Source: Vagococcus intermedius | GTDB lineage: Bacteria > Bacillota > Bacilli > Lactobacillales > Vagococcaceae | Length of the DNA: 64,000 nt | Assembly: GCF_029144185.1 (NCBI RefSeq) | Contig: NZ_CP110232.1 | Location: forward strand, 682,001 to 746,000 | Direction of reading: 5' to 3' | Shown: piece by piece, positions 27,549-37,581 of the stretch | Layout of the letters: each line of letters opens with the position of its first letter | How positions within the stretch are numbered: position 1 is the first letter of the stretch | Translations under genes and position numbers: made by a program | The notes under the pieces: model-generated | What the model was told of the DNA's origin: nothing | Database searches by the model: none | Seen by the model: only the letters and a program-made list of their open reading frames with translations

Positions 27549-28454
27549 ATGAATTCAAAGGAACATAAATCAGGATTTGTGGCGATTATTGGTCGCCCAA
27601 ACGTTGGTAAATCAACATTATTAAATCGTATAGTAAAACAAAAAATTGCGATTATGAGTGATAAAGCTCAAACAACACGTAATAAAATTCAAGGGGTTTA
27701 TACAACTCCAGATGCTCAAATAGTCTTCATTGACACACCTGGTATTCATAAACCGAAACATCGCTTAGGTGATTTTATGGTTGAAACAGCTTATAGTGCC
27801 TTACGTGAAGTGGATGCTACTTTATTTATGGTAAGTGCAGAGCAGCCACGTGGACGTGGAGATGATTTTATTATCGAACGTTTGAAAAAAAGTGAAACGC
27901 CTGTCTATTTAATTATCAATAAGATTGATACGATTCATCCAGATAAATTATTTGGGATTATTGAAGATTACCAATCGCAAATGGACTTTGCTGAAATTGT
28001 TCCAATCTCAGCAACTGAAGGAAATAATGTTGATAAGTTATTAACTATTTTAGAAAGCAAGATGCCTGAAGGTCCTCAATACTATCCAGAAGACCAAGTA
28101 ACAGATCACCCAGAATACTTCATCGTATCAGAATTAGTACGTGAAAAAGTATTATTATTAACGCGTGAGGAAGTGCCACATTCAGTAGCAGTTGTGGTTG
28201 AGGATATGCGTCGTGATGAGTATGATAAAGTTCATGTTCAAGCAACAATTATTGTTGAGCGTTCAAGCCAAAAAGGAATCATTATTGGTAAGGGCGGTAA
28301 GATGTTAAAAGATATTGGGATTAAAGCCCGTAAAGATATTGAAAACTTGTTAGGTAATAAAGTTTATTTAGAGCTTTGGGTCAAAGTTCAGAAAAACTGG
28401 CGTGATAAACAAAAACATTTACAAGACTATGGCTATCGCGATATGGATTATTAA
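27549..28454 (+). CDS. era: GTPase Era
   Basis: 16S rRNA-binding GTPase needed for 30S assembly. The protein has 301 aa. G1 is [12 protein letters not shown] near residue 15, switch region [13 protein letters not shown]3 [11 protein letters not shown]4 NKID near residue 124. A C-terminal KH domain has the [19 protein letters not shown] loop near residue 243. It belongs to the ybeY-dgkA-era group, separated from dgkA by 70 bases, and is followed by a terminator hairpin before recO. Confidence 0.97.
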   Translation: MNSKEHKSGFVAIIGRPNVGKSTLLNRIVKQKIAIMSDKAQTTRNKIQGVYTTPDAQIVFIDTPGIHKPKHRLGDFMVETAYSALREVDATLFMVSAEQPRGRGDDFIIERLKKSETPVYLIINKIDTIHPDKLFGIIEDYQSQMDFAEIVPISATEGNNVDKLLTILESKMPEGPQYYPEDQVTDHPEYFIVSELVREKVLLLTREEVPHSVAVVVEDMRRDEYDKVHVQATIIVERSSQKGIIIGKGGKMLKDIGIKARKDIENLLGNKVYLELWVKVQKNWRDKQKHLQDYGYRDMDY

Positions 28455-28460
28455 ACAAGT

Positions 28461-28494
28461 AGGGGTGATTCGTGTAATCATCCCTCTTTTTATT
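28461..28494 (+). terminator. Terminator after era
   Basis: AGGGGTGATT/AATCATCCCT stem followed by CTTTTTATTT. Confidence 0.8.
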
Positions 28495-28519
28495 TGAAAT
28501 TGAAAAAGGAGGGGCAGTA

Positions 28520-29332
28520 ATGGGGCTTCGAACAGAAACCAAAGGACTAGTATTATATACGCGAAATCATAGAGAAAAAGATAAGTTAGTCAAATTATTC
28601 ACAGAAAAATATGGTAAGCTGATGTTTTTTGTAAGAAATGGTAACCGACGGAATAATAGTCTTTCGGCAGCCATTCTGCCTTTTACCGAAGCTAATTATT
28701 TAGCAGAAATTAAGGTAGAAGGACTGTCCTTTTTAAATGATGCCAAAGATATCACCAGTCATACCGCGATTCAACAAGATATTTTTATCAGTGCTTATGG
28801 CACTTATATATTGAATTTGGTCGATGCCGCGATTGAAGACCAAGTGTATGACCCAGCCTTATTCGGTTTTACTAGACAAGCTCTTGACTATCTCAATGAA
28901 GGAATTGATCCAGAAATCATTACTAATATATTTGAAATCCAACTTTTAAATCGTTTTGGTTTAGAATTTAATTGGACAAGCTGTGCGATTTGTGGAGAAA
29001 CTCATGGAAAGTTTGATTTTTCTTCTTTGTACTCAGGGATTTTGTGTGAGAAACATTTTGAGCGAGATCATAGACGTCAACATGCTGATGCACGGGCTAT
29101 TCATTTTATCAGGTTATTTTCATCCATTAGCCTAGATCAAATTCAGTCGATAAATTTAAAACAGGAGACAAAAAATAATATTCGCAAAACGATAGATGAG
29201 TTGTATGAAGAGTTTACGGGTCTTAATTTAAAGTCTAAAAAATTCATTGATGAAATGAAATCATGGGAGACACTGATAAAGCCTTTGGAACCACGTCAAG
29301 GAACTCGTGAAGATGAAATGCCAGACAGTTAG
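28520..29332 (+). CDS. recO: DNA repair protein RecO
   Basis: Loads RecA with RecR on SSB-coated DNA and anneals strands. The protein has 270 aa. An N-terminal OB-fold (residues 1-80) begins ETKGLVLYTRNHREKDKLVK. A helical domain follows, then a zinc-site region with CAICGETHGKF near residue 155 and SGILCEKHF; the usual fourth Cys is replaced by His, a variation seen in the family. Own ribosome site AAAAAGGAGG before ATG 28520; the era terminator lies just upstream, so read-through or a local promoter must drive it. Confidence 0.93.
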   Translation: MGLRTETKGLVLYTRNHREKDKLVKLFTEKYGKLMFFVRNGNRRNNSLSAAILPFTEANYLAEIKVEGLSFLNDAKDITSHTAIQQDIFISAYGTYILNLVDAAIEDQVYDPALFGFTRQALDYLNEGIDPEIITNIFEIQLLNRFGLEFNWTSCAICGETHGKFDFSSLYSGILCEKHFERDHRRQHADARAIHFIRLFSSISLDQIQSINLKQETKNNIRKTIDELYEEFTGLNLKSKKFIDEMKSWETLIKPLEPRQGTREDEMPDS

Positions 29333-29393
29333 TTATAACTCTTAAATAAGGTTATCTATTAGCTGATAAATAGAGAGAGAACTGAAAAAGCAG

Positions 29394-29423
29394 TTGACAA
29401 CAGGTTAAATTAAGGGCTATTAT
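29394..29423 (+). promoter_or_regulatory. Promoter of the glyQS T-box leader
   Basis: TTGACA (29394-29399), 18-base spacer, TATTAT (29418-29423). Confidence 0.75.
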
Positions 29424-29434
29424 AAAACTAATTA

Positions 29435-29640
29435 AATAGTTACGATGAAAGAGAAAAAGTAAATGGTCTTGTTTTACTAAGCGAGGTTGGGAGAGTGTGA
29501 GCCGACTTAAACTGAACATTGAAAAGGCGCTCTAGAGTAACGATAACGAAGCTGCTGATTAATACAATCAGAAGTAGGGTGGAACCGCGATTAGTCGTCC
29601 CTATGTTTGACATATTTTATGTTGAGCATAGGGCTTTTTG
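29435..29640 (+). promoter_or_regulatory. T-box leader of glyQS
   Basis: tRNA-Gly-sensing leader. The core AGGGTGGAACCGCG is at 29576-29589, followed by a terminator (29597-29639: GTCCCTATG.../CATAGGGC and T run). A likely specifier GGC (29526-29528) sits in a purine-rich loop GAAAAGGCG. As in other glycine T-boxes the leader is compact. A longer glyQ frame runs through it but cannot be translated from here. Confidence 0.9.
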
Positions 29641-29695
29641 TTTGTTGTCTAAAGGCTGCTCAACTAAAAGTGAATACGCAAAGGAGAGAGAAAGA

Positions 29696-30598
29696 ATGAA
29701 AAAGAAACTGACAGTACAAGAAATGATTTTAACATTACAAAAATTCTGGTCGGAACAAGGTTGTATGTTAATGCAAGCTTATGATACAGAAAAAGGAGCA
29801 GGTACGATGAGTCCTTACACCTTCTTACGTGCTATTGGGCCAGAGCCATGGAATGCTGCTTATGTAGAACCGTCACGTCGACCAGATGATGGTCGTTATG
29901 GTGAAAATCCTAACCGTTTATTCCAGCATCACCAGTTCCAAGTTGTGATGAAGCCCTCACCGAACAATATTCAAGAATTATACTTACAAAGTTTAGAGCT
30001 TATTGGGATTAACCCATTAGAGCATGATATTCGCTTTGTTGAAGATAACTGGGAAAATCCTTCAATGGGTTGTGCAGGCTTAGGTTGGGAAGTTTGGCTA
30101 GACGGAATGGAAATCACCCAGTTTACCTATTTCCAACAAGTTGGTGGCTTAGAATGTAGCCCTGTTACAAGTGAGATTACATTTGGGATTGAAAGACTTG
30201 CCTCTTACGTTCAAGAAGTTGAAAGTGTTTATGATTTAGAATGGACAGATGGTGTTAAATATGGTGAAATCTTTATTCAACCAGAGTATGAACATTCAAA
30301 ATACGCTTTTGAAGTGAGTAATCAAGAGATGTTATTTGATTTATTTGAAAAATATCAAGCAGAAGCAGAAAAATGTATCGCTGAAGGGTTAGTTCATCCC
30401 GCCTATGATTATGTTTTAAAATGCAGCCATGCCTTTAACTTATTAGATGCTCGTGGAGCAGTTTCAGTAACAGAGCGTGCAGGCTTTTTATCACGTATTC
30501 GTAAAATGGCGCGTGAACTTGCCAAAACATTTGTAGCAGAACGTGAAAAATTAGGATTCCCACTATTAAATAAAGACACTACTAAGGAGGCTAAATAA
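29696..30598 (+). CDS. glyQ: Glycyl-tRNA synthetase alpha subunit
   Basis: Catalytic subunit of the bacterial (alpha-beta)2 glycyl-tRNA synthetase. The protein has 300 aa. Conserved blocks include [25 protein letters not shown] (near residue 14), [22 protein letters not shown] and [24 protein letters not shown]-type active-site stretches. Start ATG 29696 has GGAGAGAG about 8 bases upstream and lies beyond the T-box terminator; frame upstream of it is leader RNA. glyS begins after a single base. Confidence 0.97.
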   Translation: MKKKLTVQEMILTLQKFWSEQGCMLMQAYDTEKGAGTMSPYTFLRAIGPEPWNAAYVEPSRRPDDGRYGENPNRLFQHHQFQVVMKPSPNNIQELYLQSLELIGINPLEHDIRFVEDNWENPSMGCAGLGWEVWLDGMEITQFTYFQQVGGLECSPVTSEITFGIERLASYVQEVESVYDLEWTDGVKYGEIFIQPEYEHSKYAFEVSNQEMLFDLFEKYQAEAEKCIAEGLVHPAYDYVLKCSHAFNLLDARGAVSVTERAGFLSRIRKMARELAKTFVAEREKLGFPLLNKDTTKEAK

Positions 30599-30599
30599 G

Positions 30600-32687
30600 A
30601 TGGCACATAACTTTTTATTAGAAATTGGCTTAGAAGAGATGCCCGCTCATGTTGTGACACCAAGTGTTATCCAGCTGAAGGAAAAAACCGAAAAATTTTT
30701 AAAGGAAAATCGTCTAACTTTTGACTCAATCGAAATGTTCTCAACGCCTCGTCGTTTAGCTATCCGCATCAACGAGTTGGCTGATAAGCAAGAAGATATT
30801 GAAGAGGAAGCGAAAGGACCAGCAAAAAAAATTGCTTTGGATGATGAAGGCAATTGGTCAAAGGCAGCTCAAGGGTTTGTTCGTGGTCAAGGACTGACAC
30901 CTGATGACATTTTCTTTAAAGAAATCAAAGGGGTCGAATATGTTCATGTCAATAAATTTGTTAAAGGCGAGACGGCTAAAACAATTTTAGCAGGGATGGT
31001 TGATGTAATTAAGAGTATTAGTTTCCCCGTTAGTATGCATTGGGCAAGTTATGATTTTAGATATATTCGTCCGATTCATTGGTTAGTTGCTTTATTAGAT
31101 GACGAGGTAGTCCCTTTTGAGTTATTAGATAGCAAAACAGGACGTTGTTCTCGTGGTCATCGTTTCTTAGGACAAGAAGCTACTATCAAGAGTGCTACAA
31201 CTTATGAGTCCGACTTAAAAGAACAATTTGTTTTAGTTGATGCAAATGAGCGTCAAGAGCTAATTGTTAAACAAATTGTTGCCTTAGAAGCGAAACAAAA
31301 CTTCAAGGTAACACTTGATGCCGAATTAATGGAGGAAGTTAACAATTTAGTAGAGTATCCCACTGCTTTTGTTGGAAATTTTGAGGCAAAGTATCTTGAT
31401 ATTCCGGAAGAAGTTTTAATAACGTCAATGAAAGAACATCAACGTTATTTCTATGTGACTGATAATGATGGTAAACTGCTACCTCATTTTGTCTCAGTAC
31501 GTAATGGTAATGCTGAACATATTGACAATGTCATTAAAGGAAATGAAAAAGTATTAACGGCACGATTAGAGGATGCGGAATTTTTCTATCGTGATGATAA
31601 AGAACTAAGCATTGCTGAGTGTGTCGAAAAATTAAAACAAGTAACATTCCACGAAAAAATTGGTTCAATTTATGAAAAAATGCAACGTACAGGTGCTGTT
31701 GCCCAGTTACTAGGTCAAAAATTAGGGTTAACGGTTGCTGAGCTTGCTTTATTACAAAGAGCTTCTGATATTTATAAATTTGATTTGATGACGAATATGG
31801 TCGGTGAGTTCCCAGAGTTACAGGGAATTATGGGAGAGAAGTATGCCTTGATGCAAGGTGAAAATCCAGCAGTAGCTAAAGCTATTCGTGAGCACTATTT
31901 ACCAGTCTCAAGTGAAGGCGATTTACCAGTTTCAATGTTAGGTGCTATCCTGGCTGTGTCTGATAAAATTGATTCTGTTATGAGTTTCTTTAATGCTGGC
32001 ATGATACCAAGTGGATCAAATGATCCTTATGGGTTACGTCGTCAAACCTATGGCATTGTAAGAATTGTGGCTAAAATGGGTTGGGATTTCCCACTATCTG
32101 AAATCCAAGAAGAGATTGCAACACTTATTAATAGTGATACGACTCGCTTTGGTATTGAAGTGACTGTTGCCCCAACTCAAGTAATCGATTTTATGAAAGC
32201 ACGCATGAAACAATATCTTTCAACTAAAAAAGTCCGTCATGATATTATTGAAGCGGTTATTAATGCTGACTCAAGTAACTTGACAACCATGGTAGAAGCA
32301 GCAACTATTTTAAAAGCACGTCATCAAGAAGAGGATTTCAAACCATCAATTGAAGCCTTAACGCGGACAATTAATTTAGCTGCTAAGGGGTATGACTTAT
32401 TAGCTGCTGATATTGAAGTAGCTGTCGAGCCAAGTTTATTCGAAAATGATGCTGAAAAAGCCTTGTATGATGCTGTGACTAAAGTGGAGGCTTCCATTAA
32501 AACTGAGTCATTAGCGGATAATTACGATGCTTTAAAAGAGTTGTATCCCTTAATTGAAGCTTATTTCGAGGAAACAATGGTAATGGTCGAAGACGAAAAA
32601 GTTAAAAATAATCGTTTACGTCAGCTATATCGTATTGCACGTATGGTTCGTTCATTTGCTAGCTTAGATTTGTTAGTTGTAAAATAA
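30600..32687 (+). CDS. glyS: Glycyl-tRNA synthetase beta subunit
   Basis: tRNA-binding partner of GlyQ. The protein has 695 aa, normal for the family. It starts [15 protein letters not shown], with the body containing [18 protein letters not shown] near residue 140, [13 protein letters not shown], and an HD-like segment with [14 protein letters not shown]-terminal anticodon-binding domain covers the last ~100 residues. AAGGAGG is 9 bases before the ATG. Cotranscribed with glyQ under T-box control; a strong terminator follows. Confidence 0.97.
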   Translation: MAHNFLLEIGLEEMPAHVVTPSVIQLKEKTEKFLKENRLTFDSIEMFSTPRRLAIRINELADKQEDIEEEAKGPAKKIALDDEGNWSKAAQGFVRGQGLTPDDIFFKEIKGVEYVHVNKFVKGETAKTILAGMVDVIKSISFPVSMHWASYDFRYIRPIHWLVALLDDEVVPFELLDSKTGRCSRGHRFLGQEATIKSATTYESDLKEQFVLVDANERQELIVKQIVALEAKQNFKVTLDAELMEEVNNLVEYPTAFVGNFEAKYLDIPEEVLITSMKEHQRYFYVTDNDGKLLPHFVSVRNGNAEHIDNVIKGNEKVLTARLEDAEFFYRDDKELSIAECVEKLKQVTFHEKIGSIYEKMQRTGAVAQLLGQKLGLTVAELALLQRASDIYKFDLMTNMVGEFPELQGIMGEKYALMQGENPAVAKAIREHYLPVSSEGDLPVSMLGAILAVSDKIDSVMSFFNAGMIPSGSNDPYGLRRQTYGIVRIVAKMGWDFPLSEIQEEIATLINSDTTRFGIEVTVAPTQVIDFMKARMKQYLSTKKVRHDIIEAVINADSSNLTTMVEAATILKARHQEEDFKPSIEALTRTINLAAKGYDLLAADIEVAVEPSLFENDAEKALYDAVTKVEASIKTESLADNYDALKELYPLIEAYFEETMVMVEDEKVKNNRLRQLYRIARMVRSFASLDLLVVK

Positions 32688-32728
32688 CCTATAGTTTTCA
32701 GTAAACTGACAACCGCTAGGTGAAAAAT

Positions 32729-32774
32729 AAAAAAAGGTGAGACATTAATTGTTATTAAATGTCTCACCTTTTTT
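32729..32774 (+). terminator. Terminator after glyQS
   Basis: AAAAAGGTGAGACATT/AATGTCTCACCTTTTT stem with T run. Confidence 0.92.
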
Positions 32775-33006
32775 GAGTGTAACGACGAGTCAAGCTAAAA
32801 TAGCTTTAAGTTTAACAACTAGATGACGATTATTTTCCTTGAGTATTAAAGGGTCGTGATGATAAAAACTTGTTAGTAAGTTAAGGATTATTATCGAGTG
32901 GTGAGCTTACTATGACTAGTTAAAGTTTGAAGAGTGAGTCACTTTAAATAAAATCATTAGATTATTTTTTAGGGGAAGAGCAAGTATTTTTACTCAAACG
33001 TAGTAA
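32775..33006. other. Noncoding stretch upstream of the dnaG promoter
   Basis: About 230 bases, stops in all frames, no recognisable RNA fold or operator. Confidence 0.5.
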
Positions 33007-33034
33007 TTGAAAAACCTCATAATTGTGCTATAAT
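33007..33034 (+). promoter_or_regulatory. Promoter of dnaG-rpoD
   Basis: TTGAAA (33007-33012), 16-base spacer, TATAAT (33029-33034) with an extended TGC, about 100 bases upstream of dnaG. Confidence 0.82.
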
Positions 33035-33062
33035 AGATTATGAATATTTGTGGACGTTTACT

Positions 33063-33101
33063 AAAGGTCGTGCTAAACATTATGGGTTTAGGGCGACCTT
33101 T
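33063..33101 (+). other. Stem-loop in the dnaG leader
   Basis: AAAGGTCG (33063-33070) pairs with CGACCTTT (33094-33101), and inside it CTAAAC pairs with GTTTAG. There is no T run, so it is a leader structure and not a terminator. Confidence 0.65.
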
Positions 33102-33136
33102 GATAACTAACACACCAGAAGCGTGAGGTGAGACAA

Positions 33137-35089
33137 ATGTCACAGTATATCCCCCAAGAGCTAATTGAGGATATTAGGCGTCAATCAAATATTGTAGATA
33201 TTGTCGGGCAATATGTTCAATTAAAAAAATCGGGAAAAAATTATTTCGGTTTATGTCCGTTTCATGAGGAACGCTCTCCTTCTTTTTCAGTTGCTGAAGA
33301 CAAGCAGATTTTTCATTGCTTTGGTTGTGGTAAGGGGGGAAATGTTTTCAAGTTTTTACAAGAACTTGAGGGCTTATCTTTTCCAGAGGCGGTAAAAAAA
33401 ACAGCTGAGGTCAGTCAAGTCTCAGTTGATTTTGATTTTCAGACGCCTGCAACACAAGAATTAAGCGCAGGACAAAAACAGCAGCAGGTATTAATTGAGC
33501 TCCATGAAAAGGCAGCTGATCTTTATCATCATGTCTTGATGAATACAGAGTCTGGTGCAAAAGCGTTAGCTTATTTGAAAAAACGGGGCCTAACGGAAGA
33601 CTTAATTAAAGAATTCCAAATCGGTTTTGCACCAGCTGAACGGATTTTATTACAAAAAGTATTTGAACAAGAGCAAGTCTCGGCGGCATTTTTAGCTGAT
33701 TCAGGTTTAATGACAGAACGAGAAAGTCAGTATTTGGATCGCTTCTATCAACGAATCATGTTCCCAATAAAAAATGCTCAAGGAAGAGTCATTGCCTTTT
33801 CGGGACGCTTACTTGAGATGGAGAATATTGACTCTAAAAAAATGCCTAAGTATTTAAATTCTCCAGAAACACCTATTTTTAATAAGCGTCAAGTTCTTTT
33901 TAATTTTGACAAAGCAAAAGGTATTGCTAGAAAAGAACAAGAACTTATTTTATTTGAAGGATTTATGGATGTGATTGCGGCTTATCGAGCTGGTATTAAG
34001 CATGGGGTTGCTTCAATGGGAACAAGCTTAACCAATGAGCAGATTAAGATGTTTCAACGAACGACACCAAAGGTGGTCATTTGTTATGATGGTGATAACG
34101 CAGGAGTAGAGGCAACCAGTCGAGCCGTTGAGTTATTGTCTAAACAAACCAACCTAGAATTAGGGATTGTCAGTCTGCCTCAAGGGCTAGATCCAGATGA
34201 CTATATTCAAGCTAATAGTGAAGCAGATTTTCGTGAGTTAGTGACCCATCATCAAGAAACTGAATTTAGTTTTAAAATGACTTTCTACAAGCGTGGTAAA
34301 AACTTAACTAATGAGCAAGAACGAATTGCCTACATTCAGAAGATGGTGGATGAGTTGGTCAAGATTCCATCAGTCATTGAAAGAGAAGTGTATATTTCTC
34401 AACTTTCTCAAGACTTTGGTTTATCAACCGATGCTATCATGGCTGAGATTCGTGAGCGTCAAAAAGAAACAAATCAAAAAGAGCGACAAGAAAGACAATC
34501 AAAACGTCAAGTCAATGCTACTACCCATCCTCAACACGAGTATGCAGATGATCCAAGTTTGTTTGGTTATGAAGAACCTCCAGAGATGTTAGAAAATGCT
34601 CAAATAGAGTTGGCACCTAACAGTAGTGTTTTACCAAAAGTATTTCAACAACGAAAATTGTCTGTAGGTGAAAAAGCCGAACAACTGTTACTGTGTCGTG
34701 CTATGGCCGAACGAGGAGTTGCCTCTAAGATTAATCAACTACCCGATTTTTCTTTCATTCATGATGAGTATCAGGAGCTTTACCAACATTTTACAGATTA
34801 TATGTTAACGCAAGGGACGTTTGTTTTAGCAGATTTTTTAAATTATGTAAAAGAGGATCATTTAAAATCTTTAGTCACACAACTCTCTTTAAAAGAGTTG
34901 TCAGAGGAAAGTTCTATTCGCGAGATTGATGATTATTTATTGGCGATTCATAAGGAACGATTAGAATTAAAAAAACAAGAAAAATTGGCGCAACAAAAAG
35001 AAGCCAACCGTACAGGTAATAAACAGTTGGAACAAGAGCTGACTGTTGAAATTATAATGATTCAAAGAGAGTTAAAAAGTGTTAGATAA
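33137..35089 (+). CDS. dnaG: DNA primase DnaG
   Basis: Synthesises RNA primers at the replication fork. The protein has 650 aa against ~600 in many Firmicutes, extended by a Gln/Lys-rich linker near residues 440-490. The N-terminal zinc finger is CPFHEERSPSF...CFGCGKGG (residues ~40-65); the TOPRIM core has FEGFMDVIAAYRAG and CYDGDNAG near residues 275 and 320; a C-terminal helicase-binding domain follows. ATG 33137 is preferred over GTG 33128 because GAGGTGAG lies 7 bases ahead of the ATG. rpoD follows after 21 bases. Confidence 0.96.
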   Translation: MSQYIPQELIEDIRRQSNIVDIVGQYVQLKKSGKNYFGLCPFHEERSPSFSVAEDKQIFHCFGCGKGGNVFKFLQELEGLSFPEAVKKTAEVSQVSVDFDFQTPATQELSAGQKQQQVLIELHEKAADLYHHVLMNTESGAKALAYLKKRGLTEDLIKEFQIGFAPAERILLQKVFEQEQVSAAFLADSGLMTERESQYLDRFYQRIMFPIKNAQGRVIAFSGRLLEMENIDSKKMPKYLNSPETPIFNKRQVLFNFDKAKGIARKEQELILFEGFMDVIAAYRAGIKHGVASMGTSLTNEQIKMFQRTTPKVVICYDGDNAGVEATSRAVELLSKQTNLELGIVSLPQGLDPDDYIQANSEADFRELVTHHQETEFSFKMTFYKRGKNLTNEQERIAYIQKMVDELVKIPSVIEREVYISQLSQDFGLSTDAIMAEIRERQKETNQKERQERQSKRQVNATTHPQHEYADDPSLFGYEEPPEMLENAQIELAPNSSVLPKVFQQRKLSVGEKAEQLLLCRAMAERGVASKINQLPDFSFIHDEYQELYQHFTDYMLTQGTFVLADFLNYVKEDHLKSLVTQLSLKELSEESSIREIDDYLLAIHKERLELKKQEKLAQQKEANRTGNKQLEQELTVEIIMIQRELKSVR

Positions 35090-35110
35090 TATAAAAGGGG
35101 GCTTTCTTCC

Positions 35111-36223
35111 ATGGCACAAGAGATAGAAGTAAACAAAGCAAATTATGACAAAGCAGTATCGGCATTTATCAAAGAACATAAACTTAAAGGTGAAGTCTTG
35201 TATGATGAATTGACGAATAAAATTGCCACACCATTTGATTTAGATTCTGAAGGAATGGATAGTTTGATTCAAAAAGTTGAGGATCAAGGCGTTAGTGTTG
35301 TAGATGAGTCAGGTGAACCGGCTGCACGTAGTTTGAAAAAAGAAGAAAAAGTGAATAAAAAAGAATTAGAAGATTTATCTGCCCCCGCAGGTGTTAAAAT
35401 CAATGACCCTGTGCGCATGTACTTAAAAGAAATTGGACGTGTGTCATTGTTAACGGCGGAAGAAGAAGTTGAACTTGCCTTACGTATTGAACAAGGTGAT
35501 CAAGAAGCGAAACAAAAATTAGCTGAAGCTAACTTACGTTTAGTTGTAAGTATTGCCAAACGTTATGTTGGGCGCGGTATGCAGTTTTTAGATTTAATTC
35601 AAGAAGGTAATATGGGCTTGATGAAAGCTGTTGAAAAATTTGACCATACTAAAGGATTTAAATTCTCAACTTATGCCACTTGGTGGATTCGTCAAGCGAT
35701 TACGCGTGCGATTGCTGACCAAGCACGTACGATTCGTATCCCAGTTCATATGGTAGAAACAATCAATAAATTAATCAGAATTCAACGTCAATTATTACAA
35801 GATTTAGGACGAGAACCAACACCAGAAGAAATCGGGGCAGAGATGGATCTACCAACTGAAAAGGTTCGTGAAATTTTAAAAATTGCTCAAGAACCTGTCT
35901 CATTAGAAACACCAATCGGTGAAGAAGATGACTCACACCTTGGGGATTTTATTGAAGACCAAGATGCGACAAGTCCTGCAGAACATGCAGCTTATGAGTT
36001 GCTAAAAGAGCAATTAGAAAGTGTTTTAGACACCTTAACAGACCGTGAAGAAAATGTATTACGTTTACGTTTTGGTTTAGACGATGGTCGTACACGTACT
36101 TTAGAAGAAGTTGGGAAGGTATTTGGCGTGACACGTGAACGTATTCGTCAGATTGAAGCAAAAGCTTTAAGAAAATTACGCCATCCATCACGTTCAAAAC
36201 AATTGAAAGATTTCTTAGAATAA
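35111..36223 (+). CDS. rpoD: Housekeeping sigma factor RpoD (SigA)
   Basis: Primary sigma-70 factor, 370 aa. Region 1.1 covers the acidic N-terminal ~100 residues; region 1.2/2 includes [29 protein letters not shown] and [14 protein letters not shown] near residues 195-210; region 3 has [13 protein letters not shown]; region 4 ends with the helix-turn-helix [20 protein letters not shown] near residues 335-354. dnaG-rpoD is the usual macromolecular-synthesis pair. A terminator lies just after the stop codon. Confidence 0.98.
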   Translation: MAQEIEVNKANYDKAVSAFIKEHKLKGEVLYDELTNKIATPFDLDSEGMDSLIQKVEDQGVSVVDESGEPAARSLKKEEKVNKKELEDLSAPAGVKINDPVRMYLKEIGRVSLLTAEEEVELALRIEQGDQEAKQKLAEANLRLVVSIAKRYVGRGMQFLDLIQEGNMGLMKAVEKFDHTKGFKFSTYATWWIRQAITRAIADQARTIRIPVHMVETINKLIRIQRQLLQDLGREPTPEEIGAEMDLPTEKVREILKIAQEPVSLETPIGEEDDSHLGDFIEDQDATSPAEHAAYELLKEQLESVLDTLTDREENVLRLRFGLDDGRTRTLEEVGKVFGVTRERIRQIEAKALRKLRHPSRSKQLKDFLE

Positions 36224-36231
36224 ATATTAGT

Positions 36232-36274
36232 AAAAACTCTACTAGCAGGTTCACTTCCTAGTAGAGTTTTTTTT
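36232..36274 (+). terminator. Terminator after rpoD
   Basis: AAAACTCTACTAG/CTAGTAGAGTTTT 13-bp stem with a T run. Confidence 0.92.
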
Positions 36275-36349
36275 CTATTAAACCTAAAGATTTTAGGTAT
36301 AATAGAATAAGAAATAAGTTAAATTGTAAAAGAAAAGGAATGACTAGAT

Positions 36350-36814
36350 ATGCTAAAAAGAAAAGGAATTATCTTAGCCTTAGGACTTGTTTGTTTGAGT
36401 TTAGTAGGCTGTACACCAGAAAAAATGACAAATAAAACTAGTGAAAAACAGACGGAGATTAGTCAAGAGATGGTCGATAAAAATGATAAAGAGGTTAATC
36501 AAAAAAATGATAAAGCAACTCTTTTAAAAGCCGTTTTAAAAGAGGATGCAAGCATAGAAGGAGACAGTGTTCGTCTGACTTTAGTTTCGGTTGAAGGAAT
36601 TAAAGATCCAGAAGAGCTTGCTATGGGATTTGGTGAAGAAGGGGTAGTCTTAAATGCGAGTCAAAAACAATTACTTGACCAGCTGACACCTGACAAATTA
36701 CTTAAAGGAACACAAGTTGAAGTAGCTTTAGAAGAACATGCTGTGACGACCAGATCATTACCACCTCAAATTCCTGGAAATTCAATTATTTCAATTAAAA
36801 AAATAGTGGAATAA
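36350..36814 (+). CDS. Putative lipoprotein of unknown function
   Basis: A 154-aa protein with a lipoprotein signal: positive MLKRK, hydrophobic core, and lipobox LVGC with Cys21 as the predicted lipidated residue. Residues ~25-60 are a Lys/Asn/Asp/Glu-rich low-complexity linker; the rest is a small domain (VRLTLVSVEGIKDPEELAMG near residue 75, ending NSIISIKKIVE). I do not recognise a named family. It is probably displayed on the outer face of the membrane. AAAGGAATGA precedes ATG 36350. Lies alone between rpoD and trmK. Confidence 0.75.
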   Translation: MLKRKGIILALGLVCLSLVGCTPEKMTNKTSEKQTEISQEMVDKNDKEVNQKNDKATLLKAVLKEDASIEGDSVRLTLVSVEGIKDPEELAMGFGEEGVVLNASQKQLLDQLTPDKLLKGTQVEVALEEHAVTTRSLPPQIPGNSIISIKKIVE

Positions 36815-36834
36815 TGCCGTTTTGAAAGTGAAAA

Positions 36835-36843
36835 TGCTATAAT
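36835..36843 (+). promoter_or_regulatory. Extended -10 promoter of trmK
   Basis: TGCTATAAT, an extended -10 of consensus sequence, about 37 bases before trmK. A TTGAAA at 36822 is too close to serve as -35. Confidence 0.5.
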
Positions 36844-36879
36844 AGTGAGTAAATAAATTAAAGGTGTTGTGATTAAAAG

Positions 36880-37581
36880 ATGAATGAACAAAAATTATCA
36901 AAACGTTTGGCTCACGTAGCGAGTTATGTAGAACCAGGTGCACGTGTTGCTGATATTGGGTCAGATCATGCCTACTTACCAGCCTGGTTATATCTAAATG
37001 GTAAAATAGAAGCTGCTGTGGCCGGAGAAGTGGTTCAAGGTCCGTTTGAATCTGCTAAAAAATTAGTAGAAACACGTGGATTATCCGAACATATTACGGT
37101 TCGTTTAGCGAATGGCTTAGAGGCGGTAGAAAAAAATGATCAGATTGATACTGTGACGATTGCTGGAATGGGTGGCTCATTAATTAGTGATATTTTAGAT
37201 CGTGGTGTTAACAAGGGGATATTAACGGGAAAAGAGCGTTTAATATTACAACCTAATATTGGTGAGAAACGCTTGCGCAAGTGGTTGGTTAAATATAAAT
37301 ACCAGTTGATTGCTGAAGAGATTTTAGAAGAAGACGGAAAACGTTATGAAATTCTAGTTGCTGAAAAAGCGGTAGAAGCACCGAGTTATTCCGATCAAGA
37401 GTTATTGTTTGGCCCGTTCTTATTGGAAGAGAAATCACCAATTTTTTTAGAAAAGTGGGCGAGCGAATTGGTACAAAAACAACGTATCTTAGCCCAGTTA
37501 GAGACAACTAATAACGATCATCAAGCCAAAATAAGTGAGTTAAAACAAGTGGTTAAATGGATTGAGGAGCTGAGAGCATGA
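36880..37581 (+). CDS. trmK: tRNA (adenine22-N1)-methyltransferase TrmK
   Basis: SAM-dependent enzyme that makes m1A22 in tRNA, found mainly in Gram-positives. The protein has 233 aa. The SAM-binding motif is VADIGSDHAYLPAWL near residues 24-38, and IAGMGGSLI near residue 93 is the catalytic motif. A C-terminal coiled-coil stretch follows. Its stop overlaps the next gene by 4 bases (ATGA), the usual trmK-nif3 coupling downstream of rpoD in Firmicutes. Confidence 0.94.
   Translation: MNEQKLSKRLAHVASYVEPGARVADIGSDHAYLPAWLYLNGKIEAAVAGEVVQGPFESAKKLVETRGLSEHITVRLANGLEAVEKNDQIDTVTIAGMGGSLISDILDRGVNKGILTGKERLILQPNIGEKRLRKWLVKYKYQLIAEEILEEDGKRYEILVAEKAVEAPSYSDQELLFGPFLLEEKSPIFLEKWASELVQKQRILAQLETTNNDHQAKISELKQVVKWIEELRA

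Noticed and set aside
29519-29695. N-terminal extension of GlyQ
   Set aside because: This frame runs through the T-box and its terminator; the ribosome site and family start are at 29696.
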